A stretch of DNA of 28,053 bases from Treponema sp. (GCA_017617145.1 JAFZWX010000024.1:1-28053), one strand, 5' to 3'. Counted from the first letter of the stretch, positions 14,766 through 22,927 are shown. The notes: generated by a model from the sequence alone, not told the origin. Translations and numbers: made by a program.

Positions 14766-16289
14766 TTAATGTTTTCTTAAATTCAAAAGAATCATTTTTG
14801 CCTCTAAATACATAGAGGTTCTTCTATAAAACAAATAAAACAATAGATTAGGAATTACTAAACATATCATAATCTTCACTATAAACCCAAGAAGCCTTTC
14901 AAGCGGAAGAATATAACATAGATATCCTGTCACAATACAAGCAATTAAAGTAATCAAGGCATATAGTAAATGTAATAAATAATACTCAGAAATCTTAATT
15001 TCTGTAAAATAATACTTATATATTATTGTACTCCCCCATATAAAATTTATAAAAAATATTGATATAATAGTAGCTATTATAATTCCATAAATTCCCCAGA
15101 CTTTTCCAAGAAAGAAATTCAAAAGAATATTTAGAATTGCTTCAATAATTGCACGATAACGATTTTCCCACCACAACCCTTTAGCATCTGAATAAACACA
15201 TCTAATATCTCCCATCTTTAACGCATAAAAATATACACAGAACAAAACTACTACACTAAATGGAAATAACATTTCTTTTCCGAATACCATTTCAGTAAAT
15301 GGCTGATATAAACAAACAAGACATACCGTGCACCAACCACTAAGCCACATATATATAAAATTGAATTTCTTCATATCAGAATAGTTTTTTTGTTGAGTCT
15401 CAGTAACTATACTATTTCCAACCCCAGCTAAAATAGAAGGAGAAATAATACCAAGCATTGCAATAACTGAACTCATTATATAATAATAATTATTATAAAT
15501 TGCTGTTTGTGTAAGCCCCAAAAACGCAGAAACAAAAATGCTATCAAAAGAATTTCTAGAAACTTGACAAAGCTTATTTATAAACAGACCTTTTACTTTT
15601 TCTTTTATTTCATTCTTTATTTCTATTTTTAGTTTTCCCTTACAGAAGATTGTAGGGAATAAACGCCTACTAGAAATTTCCGTAAAAATATTCTGTATAA
15701 TTGCAGCAACTACAAGAATGATAGCATATAAATAATAATTTTTTGTTAGAATTAATATTACTAATTGTATTCCATAAGAAAAAACATGAACAATAGTATT
15801 TATATTACTTATTATGTCAGATCTCTGATATGCCGAAATCAATGAGTTTTTATAAGCAAATAAAATATAGCTAACAACAGTAGCAGATAGATATATTAGA
15901 TAAAGAATAAAAATATTTATATCAGAAGGATACTCTCCATTTATAAGTTTAGGTAAAAAGGGTAATAATAGACCACCTATTATCGCTATTATTATTCCAA
16001 TGCAACAATATACCTTTCTATAAAAGTTTAGAATTGCACAAAGAGTATCTGTATCATTTTCTGCAATCGGTTTATACATACTATATACCACAGCACTGGA
16101 AAAACCCAATTCTGTAATATTTAAGACATGAAGTATAGAATGAAACAAACTTCCCAAACCAAGATATTCTGCACCAAGAATACGAATCATTACCATTCGA
16201 ATTATGAATGGAAATACAAGCATTACTATTTTATTTAGAACACCAAAAATAATGTTCCGTCGTGCATTTTTAATACGATTAAATTTCAT
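14766..16289 (-). CDS. Wzx-like polysaccharide flippase (507 aa)
   Basis: A MATE/PST-type transporter with about 12-14 membrane helices. The start, basic residues then IIFGVLNKIVMLVFPFIIRMVMIRILGAEYLGLGSL, is typical of oligosaccharide-unit flippases, as is the later STVTETQ-like cytoplasmic loop region and length near 500. It would move undecaprenyl-linked repeat units to the periplasmic face for Wzy. GAGGTAAT just before the ATG is a strong ribosome site. The 144-base gap upstream to the GT4 gene shows no gene or clear promoter. Confidence 0.85.
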   Translation of the reverse strand: MKFNRIKNARRNIIFGVLNKIVMLVFPFIIRMVMIRILGAEYLGLGSLFHSILHVLNITELGFSSAVVYSMYKPIAENDTDTLCAILNFYRKVYCCIGIIIAIIGGLLLPFLPKLINGEYPSDINIFILYLIYLSATVVSYILFAYKNSLISAYQRSDIISNINTIVHVFSYGIQLVILILTKNYYLYAIILVVAAIIQNIFTEISSRRLFPTIFCKGKLKIEIKNEIKEKVKGLFINKLCQVSRNSFDSIFVSAFLGLTQTAIYNNYYYIMSSVIAMLGIISPSILAGVGNSIVTETQQKNYSDMKKFNFIYMWLSGWCTVCLVCLYQPFTEMVFGKEMLFPFSVVVLFCVYFYALKMGDIRCVYSDAKGLWWENRYRAIIEAILNILLNFFLGKVWGIYGIIIATIISIFFINFIWGSTIIYKYYFTEIKISEYYLLHLLYALITLIACIVTGYLCYILPLERLLGFIVKIMICLVIPNLLFYLFYRRTSMYLEAKMILLNLRKH

Positions 16290-16433
16290 ATTACCTCGAT
16301 TTCAAAAATTCCACCCTGCTAACCACAATACAGCAAAGTACTTCCATAATAGAATCCAAATCTTCCGATCCGTAAGTTGTTATATATGTATAATCAATTC
16401 GCCTGAAAAATATTTTCCAAAACAAACATAATA

Positions 16434-17585
16434 TCATTGATGAATAAATTCTTTATATATATTAATAACTTTTGCTGCTGTACGTTCAATTGAAAACTTT
16501 TCTATAGCATTTTTTTGTCCATTTAAAAGAATTTCTTTACATTCATCCTTATGATTCATAACCCACTCCAATTTTTCAGCAAGAATCTCAGGTTTTCCCA
16601 TATCATATAAAATTCCTGTATTTCCATCATCTATAAGCTCTAGTGTTCCGCCTGTATTTGACCCAATACACAAGAGTCCTGAAAGCATATATTCTATTGT
16701 TACACGACCAAAGGCTTCTCGAGTAGAACACATAAGACCTATATCATTTTTCTCATAGATTGATTTCAAATCATATGTAAAATCAATTAGGTTAATAAAA
16801 GAATTTAAATTATGGGAATCAATATATTCTTTTATTTTTTTATCATACATAAAACGTTCTCTATACCCTACAATTGTTAGAGTAACATTTTTTATTCCAT
16901 TTTGTATCAAGATCTCTATTGCCTTTACAGCATCTATCTGACGTTTTCCTTCTGCAAAACGTCCTACCATAATGCAATTCAATTGTTCAGATAATAATTT
17001 CTTTGTAGCATCTAGATAATACTTATCAACATCAAAACCATTATAAATTAAAACACATTCTCGTTTAAGTTTATTTGACCAATATGCTTGTATGTCTCTG
17101 GAAATGGTAATTATATATTTTGCCTTCTGCAAATATTTATTATAGAAACGAAAATCTTTTATATAACTACTTTGATCTTTATCCAAATATTCCCTAATGT
17201 GCCATACATATGGAATATTTAATTTATAAGCAATTACAGCACATTCTATACTTGCTCGTATTGAATTCAGATGGACAAATTCAATGTTTTCTTTTATATA
17301 AAATTTTTTAATTTCTTTTCTTTTGAAAAAATTATAAATTTTTTTTACTGGATTTTTTAGTGCAATTATAATTGCATTAGATGAAGTTGGATATATTAGA
17401 TTTTTTGTCTTAATAATTTTTGTTTTGATGCCAAGACGATTTGCTTCATGTAACTGTTCAGAATCTTTATGTCCTAATATAACAGGTTCAACATCATATT
17501 TTTTTAATGAAAGTATCAATGCTAATAAAGATTGAGCACCACCTGTTATTTCTATGCTATTATCTGCTATAAAACAAACTTTCAT
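16434..17585 (-). CDS. GT4-family glycosyltransferase (383 aa)
   Basis: Cytoplasmic glycosyltransferase. It begins MKVCFIADNSIEITGGAQSLL, the glycine-rich acceptor-domain loop, followed by a FVHLNSIRASIECA block. The donor domain has NCIMVGRFAEGKRQ, SIYEKNDIGLMCSTREAFGRVTIEYMLSGLLCI (with the E-x7-E pair) and GNTGILYDMG. I choose the ATG at 17585, five bases after the LicD stop, because AAGGATA sits eight bases before it and the fold begins there; longer frames start inside licD. Sugar specificity is unknown. Probably adds one residue of the repeat unit on the lipid carrier. Confidence 0.82.
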   Translation of the reverse strand: MKVCFIADNSIEITGGAQSLLALILSLKKYDVEPVILGHKDSEQLHEANRLGIKTKIIKTKNLIYPTSSNAIIIALKNPVKKIYNFFKRKEIKKFYIKENIEFVHLNSIRASIECAVIAYKLNIPYVWHIREYLDKDQSSYIKDFRFYNKYLQKAKYIITISRDIQAYWSNKLKRECVLIYNGFDVDKYYLDATKKLLSEQLNCIMVGRFAEGKRQIDAVKAIEILIQNGIKNVTLTIVGYRERFMYDKKIKEYIDSHNLNSFINLIDFTYDLKSIYEKNDIGLMCSTREAFGRVTIEYMLSGLLCIGSNTGGTLELIDDGNTGILYDMGKPEILAEKLEWVMNHKDECKEILLNGQKNAIEKFSIERTAAKVINIYKEFIHQ

Positions 17586-17589
17586 ATTA

Positions 17590-18426
17590 TTATCCTTCAT
17601 TAAATTGAATATCCCAAACATCCAAATGAGTAAAACCATTTATTTCAGCATCTTTTGGAATTTCCATATAATTCCCATATAAGTTTTTTAAATACATATC
17701 ATAACCCTTCGGAACAAAGAACTTTCTATCTCTCAATAAAATCTCCACCGAAGAATTCATATACTCATGTTTTATTGTCTCTTTATCCCAATAATGAACA
17801 GCAAGGCTTACACCTACTAAATTTGAACTATCAAAAGCATTCTTTCTTGCAATATTATCCATTTTTTTTGAAATAGTATGAGCGCTTAACCGTTTTGTAA
17901 AAATGGATAATATTTTTTTTATAACCTTGTATTTTTCACCTTTAATAAAGTTTTTCTTTATACTTGACTTTCTTAATATGTTTAAGAATTTTAATCGTAA
18001 ATAATAAAGTTTCCGCTTAACATTTTTTTCAGGTATACCGTCAATCGGAAAAACATCTATAAAAACTCCTATATCTTTTTCATTCTGCCTTACGCTTTTT
18101 AGGGAAGTTCGCAAATCCCCTATTCTAGCAGAAGGTCTTATCCATTCTGAATCCAGGCCTAAACAACCAACTCCGTACTTATCTTTAAATGCTTCTGAAA
18201 ACAAAGTCAGAAAACGATTATAATCTTCCCGAGGTAACATAATATCAGCATCATCATCCCACGGTATAAAATCATGATGACGGACTGCTCCTAAACATGT
18301 TCCTCCTGAAAGAAAATATGTTATTTTTTTCTCTCTACAAAAAGAATCAATATCACATAACATGTTAAATAATATGTCTTGAATCTTCTTGACGATTTCT
18401 TTTTTTTCCTCGATTGATCTATCCAT
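17590..18426 (-). CDS. LicD-family phosphotransferase (278 aa)
   Basis: LicD proteins transfer phosphocholine or other CDP-activated phospho-groups onto glycans. The hallmark is clear at about residues 36-71: YFLSGGTCLGAVRHHDFIPW, then DDDADIMLPREDY with the metal-binding acidic cluster. The rest (GVFIDVFPIDGIPE, then a basic helical region) fits the family. An IspD-like cytidylyltransferase lies 43 bases upstream and another sits further on, which could provide the CDP donor. No choline kinase or choline transporter is in the window, so choline is not favoured over a polyol. AGGAA precedes the ATG. Confidence 0.85.
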   Translation of the reverse strand: MDRSIEEKKEIVKKIQDILFNMLCDIDSFCREKKITYFLSGGTCLGAVRHHDFIPWDDDADIMLPREDYNRFLTLFSEAFKDKYGVGCLGLDSEWIRPSARIGDLRTSLKSVRQNEKDIGVFIDVFPIDGIPEKNVKRKLYYLRLKFLNILRKSSIKKNFIKGEKYKVIKKILSIFTKRLSAHTISKKMDNIARKNAFDSSNLVGVSLAVHYWDKETIKHEYMNSSVEILLRDRKFFVPKGYDMYLKNLYGNYMEIPKDAEINGFTHLDVWDIQFNEG

Positions 18427-18469
18427 GATTTACTAATATTCCTAAAAAATCATCATATATTAAAGTAAG

Positions 18470-19183
18470 TTATTTTAACCAAGAAGCTCGTTTTGCAGCC
18501 AGAAGTGCTTTAAAAATATCTATATCTTCTACAGTAGTAAGCTTTATATTTTTTTCAGAACCAATAGAGAAATACACTTGTTCTCCCATTTCAATCATAA
18601 GAGTACAAGATGCAACAGAATTAGTAATACCAGCCTTTAAAGCCTTTCTATGAAGTTCACATATTTTCCCAATATAAAATCCTTGTGGTGTTTGTGTACG
18701 CTTTAGCTTTTCTCGTGGATAACTACCTGTAGAAACTTCACCATTCTCTGTTTGCATCATCGCTTCAGCACATGGTATTGTAGTAATAGCACAACCAAAT
18801 TGTCTTGTTTTTGCTATACAATCAGAAATAATTTCAGTAGAAACTAAAGGACGAATCGCATCGTGGATTAAGACAACATCATCAGACTTATAATGCTTTT
18901 CTAATTCAAAAACACCATTTCGTATTGAATCTTGGCCGTTTTTGCCACCAGCAATAATATATTGTAATTTTGTTATATTAAATTGTTTTGCATAAGCTTC
19001 CAAAACATGCTCCCACCCTTTTATACAAACAACTGCAATACTATCAATTTCAGGATGATTTTGAAAAGCTTCAAGTGTATATATTATAACAGGTTTTTCA
19101 TTTACTGTAAGAAATTGCTTTGGAATATCTTGATGCATTCTATTACCAGCTCCACCTGCAATTATCAATGCAATATTTCCCAT
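18470..19183 (-). CDS. IspD/TarI-like cytidylyltransferase, copy 2 (237 aa)
   Basis: Same reaction type as the protein at 12724-13446 and its close paralogue: IIAGGAGNRMHQDIPKQF at the CTP-binding end, then LIHDAIRPLVS, KLKRTQTPQGFYIGK and IKLTTVEDIDIF. A block around VCIKGWEHVLEAYAKQFNIT is almost the same in both copies, whereas the second halves differ more, suggesting duplication followed by change in the substrate-recognition half. It is closer than copy 1 to the IspD consensus (HDAIRP, RTQTPQGF). It lies between ugd and licD and probably supplies the LicD donor. A GGGGG-type ribosome site precedes the ATG. Confidence 0.83.
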   Translation of the reverse strand: MGNIALIIAGGAGNRMHQDIPKQFLTVNEKPVIIYTLEAFQNHPEIDSIAVVCIKGWEHVLEAYAKQFNITKLQYIIAGGKNGQDSIRNGVFELEKHYKSDDVVLIHDAIRPLVSTEIISDCIAKTRQFGCAITTIPCAEAMMQTENGEVSTGSYPREKLKRTQTPQGFYIGKICELHRKALKAGITNSVASCTLMIEMGEQVYFSIGSEKNIKLTTVEDIDIFKALLAAKRASWLK

Positions 19184-19229
19184 ATTTCCCCCATTCTTTT
19201 ATCGATTTATCGATGATAAGAAAATTGTT

Positions 19230-20423
19230 TTAATCCCTTCCCATCAAATCTCTTGTATAAATCTTATCCTCAACATCGGCCAATTCTTCAGCATTACGAT
19301 TTGCAATAATCACATCACACTCACTCTTAAACTTTGCCAGATCTTTTTCAACTATTGAATTGAAAAATGATTCTTCATGTAAAGTCGGCTCATAAACCAC
19401 AACTTCAATTCCCTTTGCCTTAATGCGCTTCATAACTCCCTGAATGGCACTGGCACGGAAATTATCGCTATTAGACTTCATTGTAAGGCGGTAAATACCA
19501 ACCTTCTTTGGATTTCTGTCTATAATCATTTGTGCAATGTGGTCTTTGCGGGTTGTGTTTGACTGTACGATTGCACTGATAAGATTCTGCGGAACATCAT
19601 TATAGTTTGCAAGAAGCTGCTTTGTATCCTTTGGCAAACAGTATCCGCCGTAACCAAAGCTTGGGTTGTTGTAAAAATCTCCAATGCGTGGGTCCAGCGA
19701 AACTCCCTGGATTATTGATTTTGTATCGAGTCCCTTAACTTCTGCGTATGTATCTAGCTCATTAAAATAACTTACGCGGAGGGCAAGATATGTATTTGCA
19801 AAAAGTTTTACGGCTTCTGCTTCTGTAAAGCCCATATAGAGGGTTGGAATGTTCTGCTTGATTGCTCCCTGCTGCAAGAGTTCTGCAAAGGTTTGTGCGG
19901 CATCTACAAGGCGGGCATCGTTCAAATCTGTTCCTACTACTATGCGGCTTGGATAAAGATTATCGTACAAGGCTTTGCTTTCGCGTAGGAATTCTGGTGC
20001 AAAAATTATGTTCTTTGTATTGTATTTTTCGCGCACTGATTTTGTGTAGCCTACTGGAATTGTTGATTTGATTACCATGATGGCATTTGGATTTACTTCC
20101 AGTACCAGCTCGATTACCTGCTCTACATATTTTGTATCAAAGAAGTTGAGTTTTGGGTCGTAATTTGTTGGGGTTGCGATGATGATGAGATCTGCATCTT
20201 TATAGGCTGTGCGGCCGTCTGTTGTGGCTGTAAGATGAAGCGGCTTTGTTGCCAGATATTCTTCTATTTCTTTATCCTGAATCGGCGACTTTTTATTATT
20301 GATTAAATCAACTTTTTTCTGAATTACATCTACTGCAACTACTTCATTATGCTGTGATAAGAGTGTTGCAAGTGAAAGACCTACATAGCCTGTGCCGGCT
20401 ACTGCAATTTTAGATATTTTCAT
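19230..20423 (-). CDS. ugd: UDP-glucose 6-dehydrogenase (397 aa)
   Basis: Oxidises UDP-glucose to UDP-glucuronate with two NAD. The Rossmann start [19 protein letters not shown], the linker motif [14 protein letters not shown], and the catalytic-cysteine segment [15 protein letters not shown] are all present, and the length matches the short bacterial form. The ATG at 20423 begins directly at the fold ([10 protein letters not shown]); a TTG five codons earlier is the alternative. It is the first gene of the minus-strand glycan operon, about 167 bases downstream of the predicted transcription start, and provides the substrate of the epimerase at the other end. Its GC content is visibly higher than in the genes that follow. 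Confidence 0.92.
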   Translation of the reverse strand: MKISKIAVAGTGYVGLSLATLLSQHNEVVAVDVIQKKVDLINNKKSPIQDKEIEEYLATKPLHLTATTDGRTAYKDADLIIIATPTNYDPKLNFFDTKYVEQVIELVLEVNPNAIMVIKSTIPVGYTKSVREKYNTKNIIFAPEFLRESKALYDNLYPSRIVVGTDLNDARLVDAAQTFAELLQQGAIKQNIPTLYMGFTEAEAVKLFANTYLALRVSYFNELDTYAEVKGLDTKSIIQGVSLDPRIGDFYNNPSFGYGGYCLPKDTKQLLANYNDVPQNLISAIVQSNTTRKDHIAQMIIDRNPKKVGIYRLTMKSNSDNFRASAIQGVMKRIKAKGIEVVVYEPTLHEESFFNSIVEKDLAKFKSECDVIIANRNAEELADVEDKIYTRDLMGRD

Positions 20424-20590
20424 ATTTTTTCTGACCAATTATATATAAAAGATTGAGGTTAAAACCAACCCCAGCAGCGGACAATTTCCGTTGAAAAAAC
20501 GAAAGAGACGTAAAAGAATGCTGCCACGCATGCTGCCGGAACAAGCTATACGCCTCAAACATCCGCTGTTTTAACTGCTTTTGTGCAGTT
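20424..20590 (-). promoter_or_regulatory. Structured 5' leader of the glycan operon (candidate LoaP target)
   Basis: The predicted transcript begins with a hairpin, AACTGC-ACAAAA-GCAGTT (20590-20573). A long-range stem CAGCGGA (20568-20562) with TCCGCTG (20481-20475) follows, enclosing a GC-containing region and an interrupted U-rich stretch. A 167-base structured leader before a >12-kb operon, with a LoaP gene next door, is the arrangement expected of LoaP antitermination, which in Bacillus requires an RNA hairpin in the leader. That this hairpin is the recognition element is inferred. Confidence 0.5.
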
Positions 20591-20596
20591 CTTTCT

Positions 20597-20625
20597 ATTT
20601 TATAGCATTTAGAGATTAAAAGCAA
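20597..20625 (-). promoter_or_regulatory. Promoter of the polysaccharide operon
   Basis: On the minus strand TTGCTT (20625-20620), a 17-base spacer and TAAAAT (20602-20597). The start point would be near 20590. A 14-bp perfect palindrome, TTCGCA-AC-TGCGAA (20644-20657), lies about 20 bases upstream of the -35 and could be an operator. Confidence 0.55.
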
Positions 20626-20714
20626 TTTGTTTTAGGGGGGAAATTCGCAACTGCGAACAATTATACCTTTACCTTAATTTCTTCCTGCAGTTGCAATACT
20701 TTTTCAACAGGTGC

Positions 20715-20816
20715 TTATAAGTCACCTAAATACACGACATTTGCTTCTGTAACTTGTTTGAGCTGTTTATCATTGGTAAAGAATATATCACAACCGCACT
20801 CAATACTTGCAGCCCT
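20715..20816 (-). pseudogene. C-terminal remnant of a PIN-domain (VapC-like) toxin
   Basis: Immediately after the stop codon of the VapB-like antitoxin, and in the same frame, the minus strand encodes RAASIECGCDIFFTNDKQLK and then QVTEANVVYLGDL before a stop. The IFFTNDKQLK segment carries the Asp of the PIN active site and the last strands of a PIN domain; the preceding 100 or so residues are missing. An internal deletion apparently removed most of the toxin gene and left the antitoxin intact. Confidence 0.65.
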
Positions 20817-21062
20817 TTAGGCAATCGTTCTTTCCTCTCTAAGCTTTTTCTGGTATTCAAGAGCGTCAACATCTTTCCAGGTTTCTTTCATACTTCCGGC
20901 AAATTCAGAAAGTGCTGCCATTCTCTTCTGCTTTCTTGCTTCTTTCTGCATTGTTTCACTAAGTTTCTGTTGCTTTTGCAAAAGATACATCATAAAATCA
21001 TAAGCTTCCTGCTGTGCAGCTAGAGTCAATGTGTCATAAAGATCTGCAACTGGTCTTGGCAT
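20817..21062 (-). CDS. VapB-like antitoxin orphaned from its PIN toxin (81 aa)
   Basis: A short charged helical protein: MPRPVADLYDTLTLAAQQEA at the start, and the C-terminal pattern ALSEFAGSMKETWKDVDALE with a following LREER, as in antitoxins (DUF2281-like) that precede PIN-domain toxins. AGGAGGT seven bases before the ATG at 21062 fixes the start; the frame is open 13 codons further upstream but without a ribosome site. The downstream partner is reduced to a C-terminal scrap. A 14-bp AT palindrome, TATTATT-AATAATA (21080-21093), overlaps the likely promoter and may be the autoregulatory site. It is interposed between loaP and the operon LoaP probably controls. Confidence 0.75.
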   Translation of the reverse strand: MPRPVADLYDTLTLAAQQEAYDFMMYLLQKQQKLSETMQKEARKQKRMAALSEFAGSMKETWKDVDALEYQKKLREERTIA

Positions 21063-21173
21063 ATTCTTACCTCCTGAATTATTATTAATAATATACCACA
21101 ATTTTACAAAAAAAGCATTAGTTATTTTAACTCCTTCGTAATTCGCGTTAGGCTATACAGAGGATCGCCCGCA

Positions 21174-21202
21174 ATGACAATCGCACAAAAATCCGCTATA
21201 CT
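21174..21202 (+). promoter_or_regulatory. Promoter of loaP, giving a leaderless or near-leaderless mRNA
   Basis: ATGACA (21174-21179), a 17-base spacer and TATACT (21197-21202). The -10 ends seven bases before the ATG at 21210, so transcription should start at or beside the start codon. An in-frame ATG at 21174 coincides with the -35 box and is therefore unlikely to be used. Confidence 0.55.
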
Positions 21203-21209
21203 TGATTTA

Positions 21210-21734
21210 ATGAATTACTACATCATTCAGGTTGCTACAGGAAGGGAGCAGAGTTTTATTGACAGTTTGCAAAACCTGGCTCCGGAACTGACACAGGCGC
21301 ACAATTTTATTTATCTTACGCGCGAGCTTTATATAAGGCGGCAGGGAAAAACTTTGCGGGAACTGCAGCCAGTATTTCCTTCCTATATAATAATGCAGAC
21401 AACGGGGGCTGTTGAAACTAAAACTCTGCAGGCTCTAAAGTCGCTGCCCGATTTTTACCATTTTTTAAAAAGCAACACGGACATTACACCTTTGGCCGGG
21501 AACGATCTGGCGGTTATTGAGCATTTTCTGGGACTGGGACCGCGCATTGGTCCTTCGCTGGTACGCTTTGACGAAAACGAACGCATTGTTGTTATTGAAG
21601 GCCCGCTCAAGGGCATAGAAGGCAGCATAATCAAGGTAGACCGCCGCAAACAGCGCGCCAGGATTCAGGTAGAATTTGCAGGCGGGGTGCATACCATGGA
21701 TTTGAGCTTTGATGATATTGAAAGGAAGGGGTGA
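21210..21734 (+). CDS. loaP: LoaP-type NusG paralogue, transcription antiterminator (174 aa)
   Basis: A specialised NusG-family elongation factor that binds RNA polymerase and prevents termination over long biosynthetic operons. The NGN domain begins MNYYIIQVATGREQSFID and includes LQPVFPSYIIMQT. The C-terminal KOW domain reads IVVIEGPLKGIEGSIIKVD followed by RRKQRARIQVEF, where the GPLKGIEG and basic RRK run are typical of LoaP as opposed to housekeeping NusG. It does not lie beside secE or ribosomal genes, and it is divergent from a large polysaccharide operon. The start at 21210 is chosen on fold and promoter; no Shine-Dalgarno sequence is present, fitting leaderless translation. It converges with the RES toxin gene. 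Confidence 0.8.
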   Translation: MNYYIIQVATGREQSFIDSLQNLAPELTQAHNFIYLTRELYIRRQGKTLRELQPVFPSYIIMQTTGAVETKTLQALKSLPDFYHFLKSNTDITPLAGNDLAVIEHFLGLGPRIGPSLVRFDENERIVVIEGPLKGIEGSIIKVDRRKQRARIQVEFAGGVHTMDLSFDDIERKG

Positions 21735-21752
21735 AAGGTATCCTTGTGACAA

Positions 21753-22205
21753 CTATTCCAAACCCTCATAAAATCTTGCATCAAAGCTTATTGGTTCTAC
21801 CCGCTGGATCTTTAGTTTGGGAAAATCTTTATGAAGAGGATTAATAATAACATTAAAATCGGCTTTATAAGATTGGGGCATGAGCACTGAGGGAACTTTT
21901 ATTGCAAGAGATTTTGATTCTTTTAACCAGACTGAGCCTATATTCAATGAGTGTTTGAGCGATATTTCATTAAAATAATCCTCAAAGATACATTCATCGG
22001 GCACAAAGACTTCTGCAAAATACATATCTGCAGGGGGAATATCTTTATCGGTATGAACAAGAGTTTCGCACATACATAACGAAAGTGATGATGCAGTATA
22101 AACGGCAGGGAGACCTTTTAAATTCCAGCGGCCGCCATAAAGCTCTGCTCCTTTTCCTGAAAAATCATTTATGAAGTTCTGTTTTGCGATTCTGTACAAT
22201 AACAT
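21753..22205 (-). CDS. RES-domain toxin (150 aa)
   Basis: RES toxins deplete NAD, by phosphorolysis or hydrolysis, or ADP-ribosylate targets. The signature is complete: YRIAKQNFINDFSGKGAELY, GGRWNLKGLPAVYTASSLSL and MCETLVHTD, including the conserved Arg (GGRWN), Tyr/Ser (YTASS) and Glu (CETLVH), and the C-terminal RFYEGLE-like tail. Length is normal. Its ATG shares one base with the TGA of the Xre antitoxin gene (TGATG), so it is co-translated as second gene of the pair. Activity is held in check by the upstream antitoxin. Appears intact. Confidence 0.9.
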   Translation of the reverse strand: MLLYRIAKQNFINDFSGKGAELYGGRWNLKGLPAVYTASSLSLCMCETLVHTDKDIPPADMYFAEVFVPDECIFEDYFNEISLKHSLNIGSVWLKESKSLAIKVPSVLMPQSYKADFNVIINPLHKDFPKLKIQRVEPISFDARFYEGLE

Positions 22206-22606
22206 CAGGAAAAAACTCCATGTTCAATACGGCCCAGAATATCCATAACTTCTTCGGCACCAAAGCGTGTACTTAGAAGATAAAGGGGTTGCTGACCGCT
22301 AAGAACAGTATTTGGTCTTTTTAACCATAAAACTGCTTTTTCCTGTGAACCAAATATTTCTTCTGCTTTTCGCAAAACTCTGATTACTGAAAGAGTAACT
22401 TCTGCTGCCTGTTCCGGGATAAGCTGATTATTTTTAAGTCTTGAAATTGTTCTTGCACTTGTGCCTGCTATTTTTGCAAAATCTTTTTCGGGCACCTGCA
22501 CCATTGTATGTATTACAAAAGAATAATCACTTTTTTTGATTCCATCTGACAAAATCTGCCTGCAAACAGCAGGTGTAAAAACAGAATACATAGCAAACTC
22601 TGGCAT
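22205..22606 (-). CDS. Xre/MbcA/ParS-family antitoxin, DUF2384 (133 aa)
   Basis: Cognate antitoxin of the RES toxin. The central Xre-like helix-turn-helix (KDFAKIAGTSARTISRLKNN, about residues 56-75) precedes the DUF2384 toxin-binding domain, seen as EEIFGSQEKAVLWLKRPNTV, PLYLLSTRFGAEEVMDILGR and IEHGVF at the C-terminus. AGGAGG before the ATG fixes the start. The pair probably represses its own promoter through the two direct repeats that flank the -10 element. Confidence 0.9.
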   Translation of the reverse strand: MPEFAMYSVFTPAVCRQILSDGIKKSDYSFVIHTMVQVPEKDFAKIAGTSARTISRLKNNQLIPEQAAEVTLSVIRVLRKAEEIFGSQEKAVLWLKRPNTVLSGQQPLYLLSTRFGAEEVMDILGRIEHGVFS

Positions 22607-22618
22607 GATAAAGCCTCC

Positions 22619-22655
22619 TGTCCACTAGTATAACGCCATTTGTCAACTATAGCAA
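22619..22655 (-). promoter_or_regulatory. Promoter and candidate operator of the Xre/RES operon
   Basis: On the minus strand TTGCTA (22655-22650), 17 bases, TATACT (22632-22627). Two 9-bp direct repeats, TAGTTGACA (22649-22641) and TAGTGGACA (22627-22619), are 22 bp apart, two helical turns, and flank the -10, as expected for a repressor operator. Confidence 0.5.
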
Positions 22656-22694
22656 GAATATAATAACACGATTCGCCGCGACGGTCGCAAACAT

Positions 22695-22725
22695 AAAAAA
22701 AGCCCGTTCATTTAAGAACAGGCTT
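22695..22725 (-). terminator. Intrinsic terminator of the tRNA-Arg gene
   Basis: Minus-strand stem AAGCCTGTTC / GAACGGGCTT with loop TTAAAT, one central T-G wobble, followed by a run of T residues. It begins seven bases after the tRNA 3' end. Confidence 0.8.
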
Positions 22726-22731
22726 GGTTCA

Positions 22732-22806
22732 TGAGACTGACACGATTCGAACGTGCGACCCTCACCTCCGCAGGGTGATGCTCTAATCCAGCTGAGCTAC
22801 AATCTC
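22732..22806 (-). tRNA. tRNA-Arg (anticodon GCG)
   Basis: A 75-base cloverleaf read on the minus strand: acceptor GAGATTG/CAGTCTC (one T-G), D-arm GCTC...GAGC, anticodon stem TCACC/GGTGA around the 7-base loop CTGCGGA (anticodon GCG at 22771-22769, reading CGC/CGU), T-arm GCACG-TTCGAAT-CGTGT, discriminator A. The 3' CCA is not encoded and must be added. It has its own promoter and terminator. It lies just before the phage module and is a natural integration target. Confidence 0.9.
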
Positions 22807-22861
22807 AGAATAATTTGATAAAGTCCAATGAAACTCGGACACAAATCATCTTATTTGACTT

Positions 22862-22890
22862 ATAATAGCATATTTTCGACTGTTTTACAA
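22862..22890 (-). promoter_or_regulatory. tRNA-Arg promoter
   Basis: Minus strand TTGTAA (22890-22885), 17-base spacer, TATTAT (22867-22862), giving a start about 50 bases before the mature tRNA. Confidence 0.5.
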
Positions 22891-22927
22891 CTGATTTTGT
22901 TTGATTTTTTTTGAGTGTGAATTTTGG

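Noticed and set aside
20410..20625. Open frame of 71 codons on the minus strand overlapping the ugd start
   Set aside because: It overlaps the predicted promoter and structured leader, has no ribosome site, and its sequence looks like random translation of the hairpin region.
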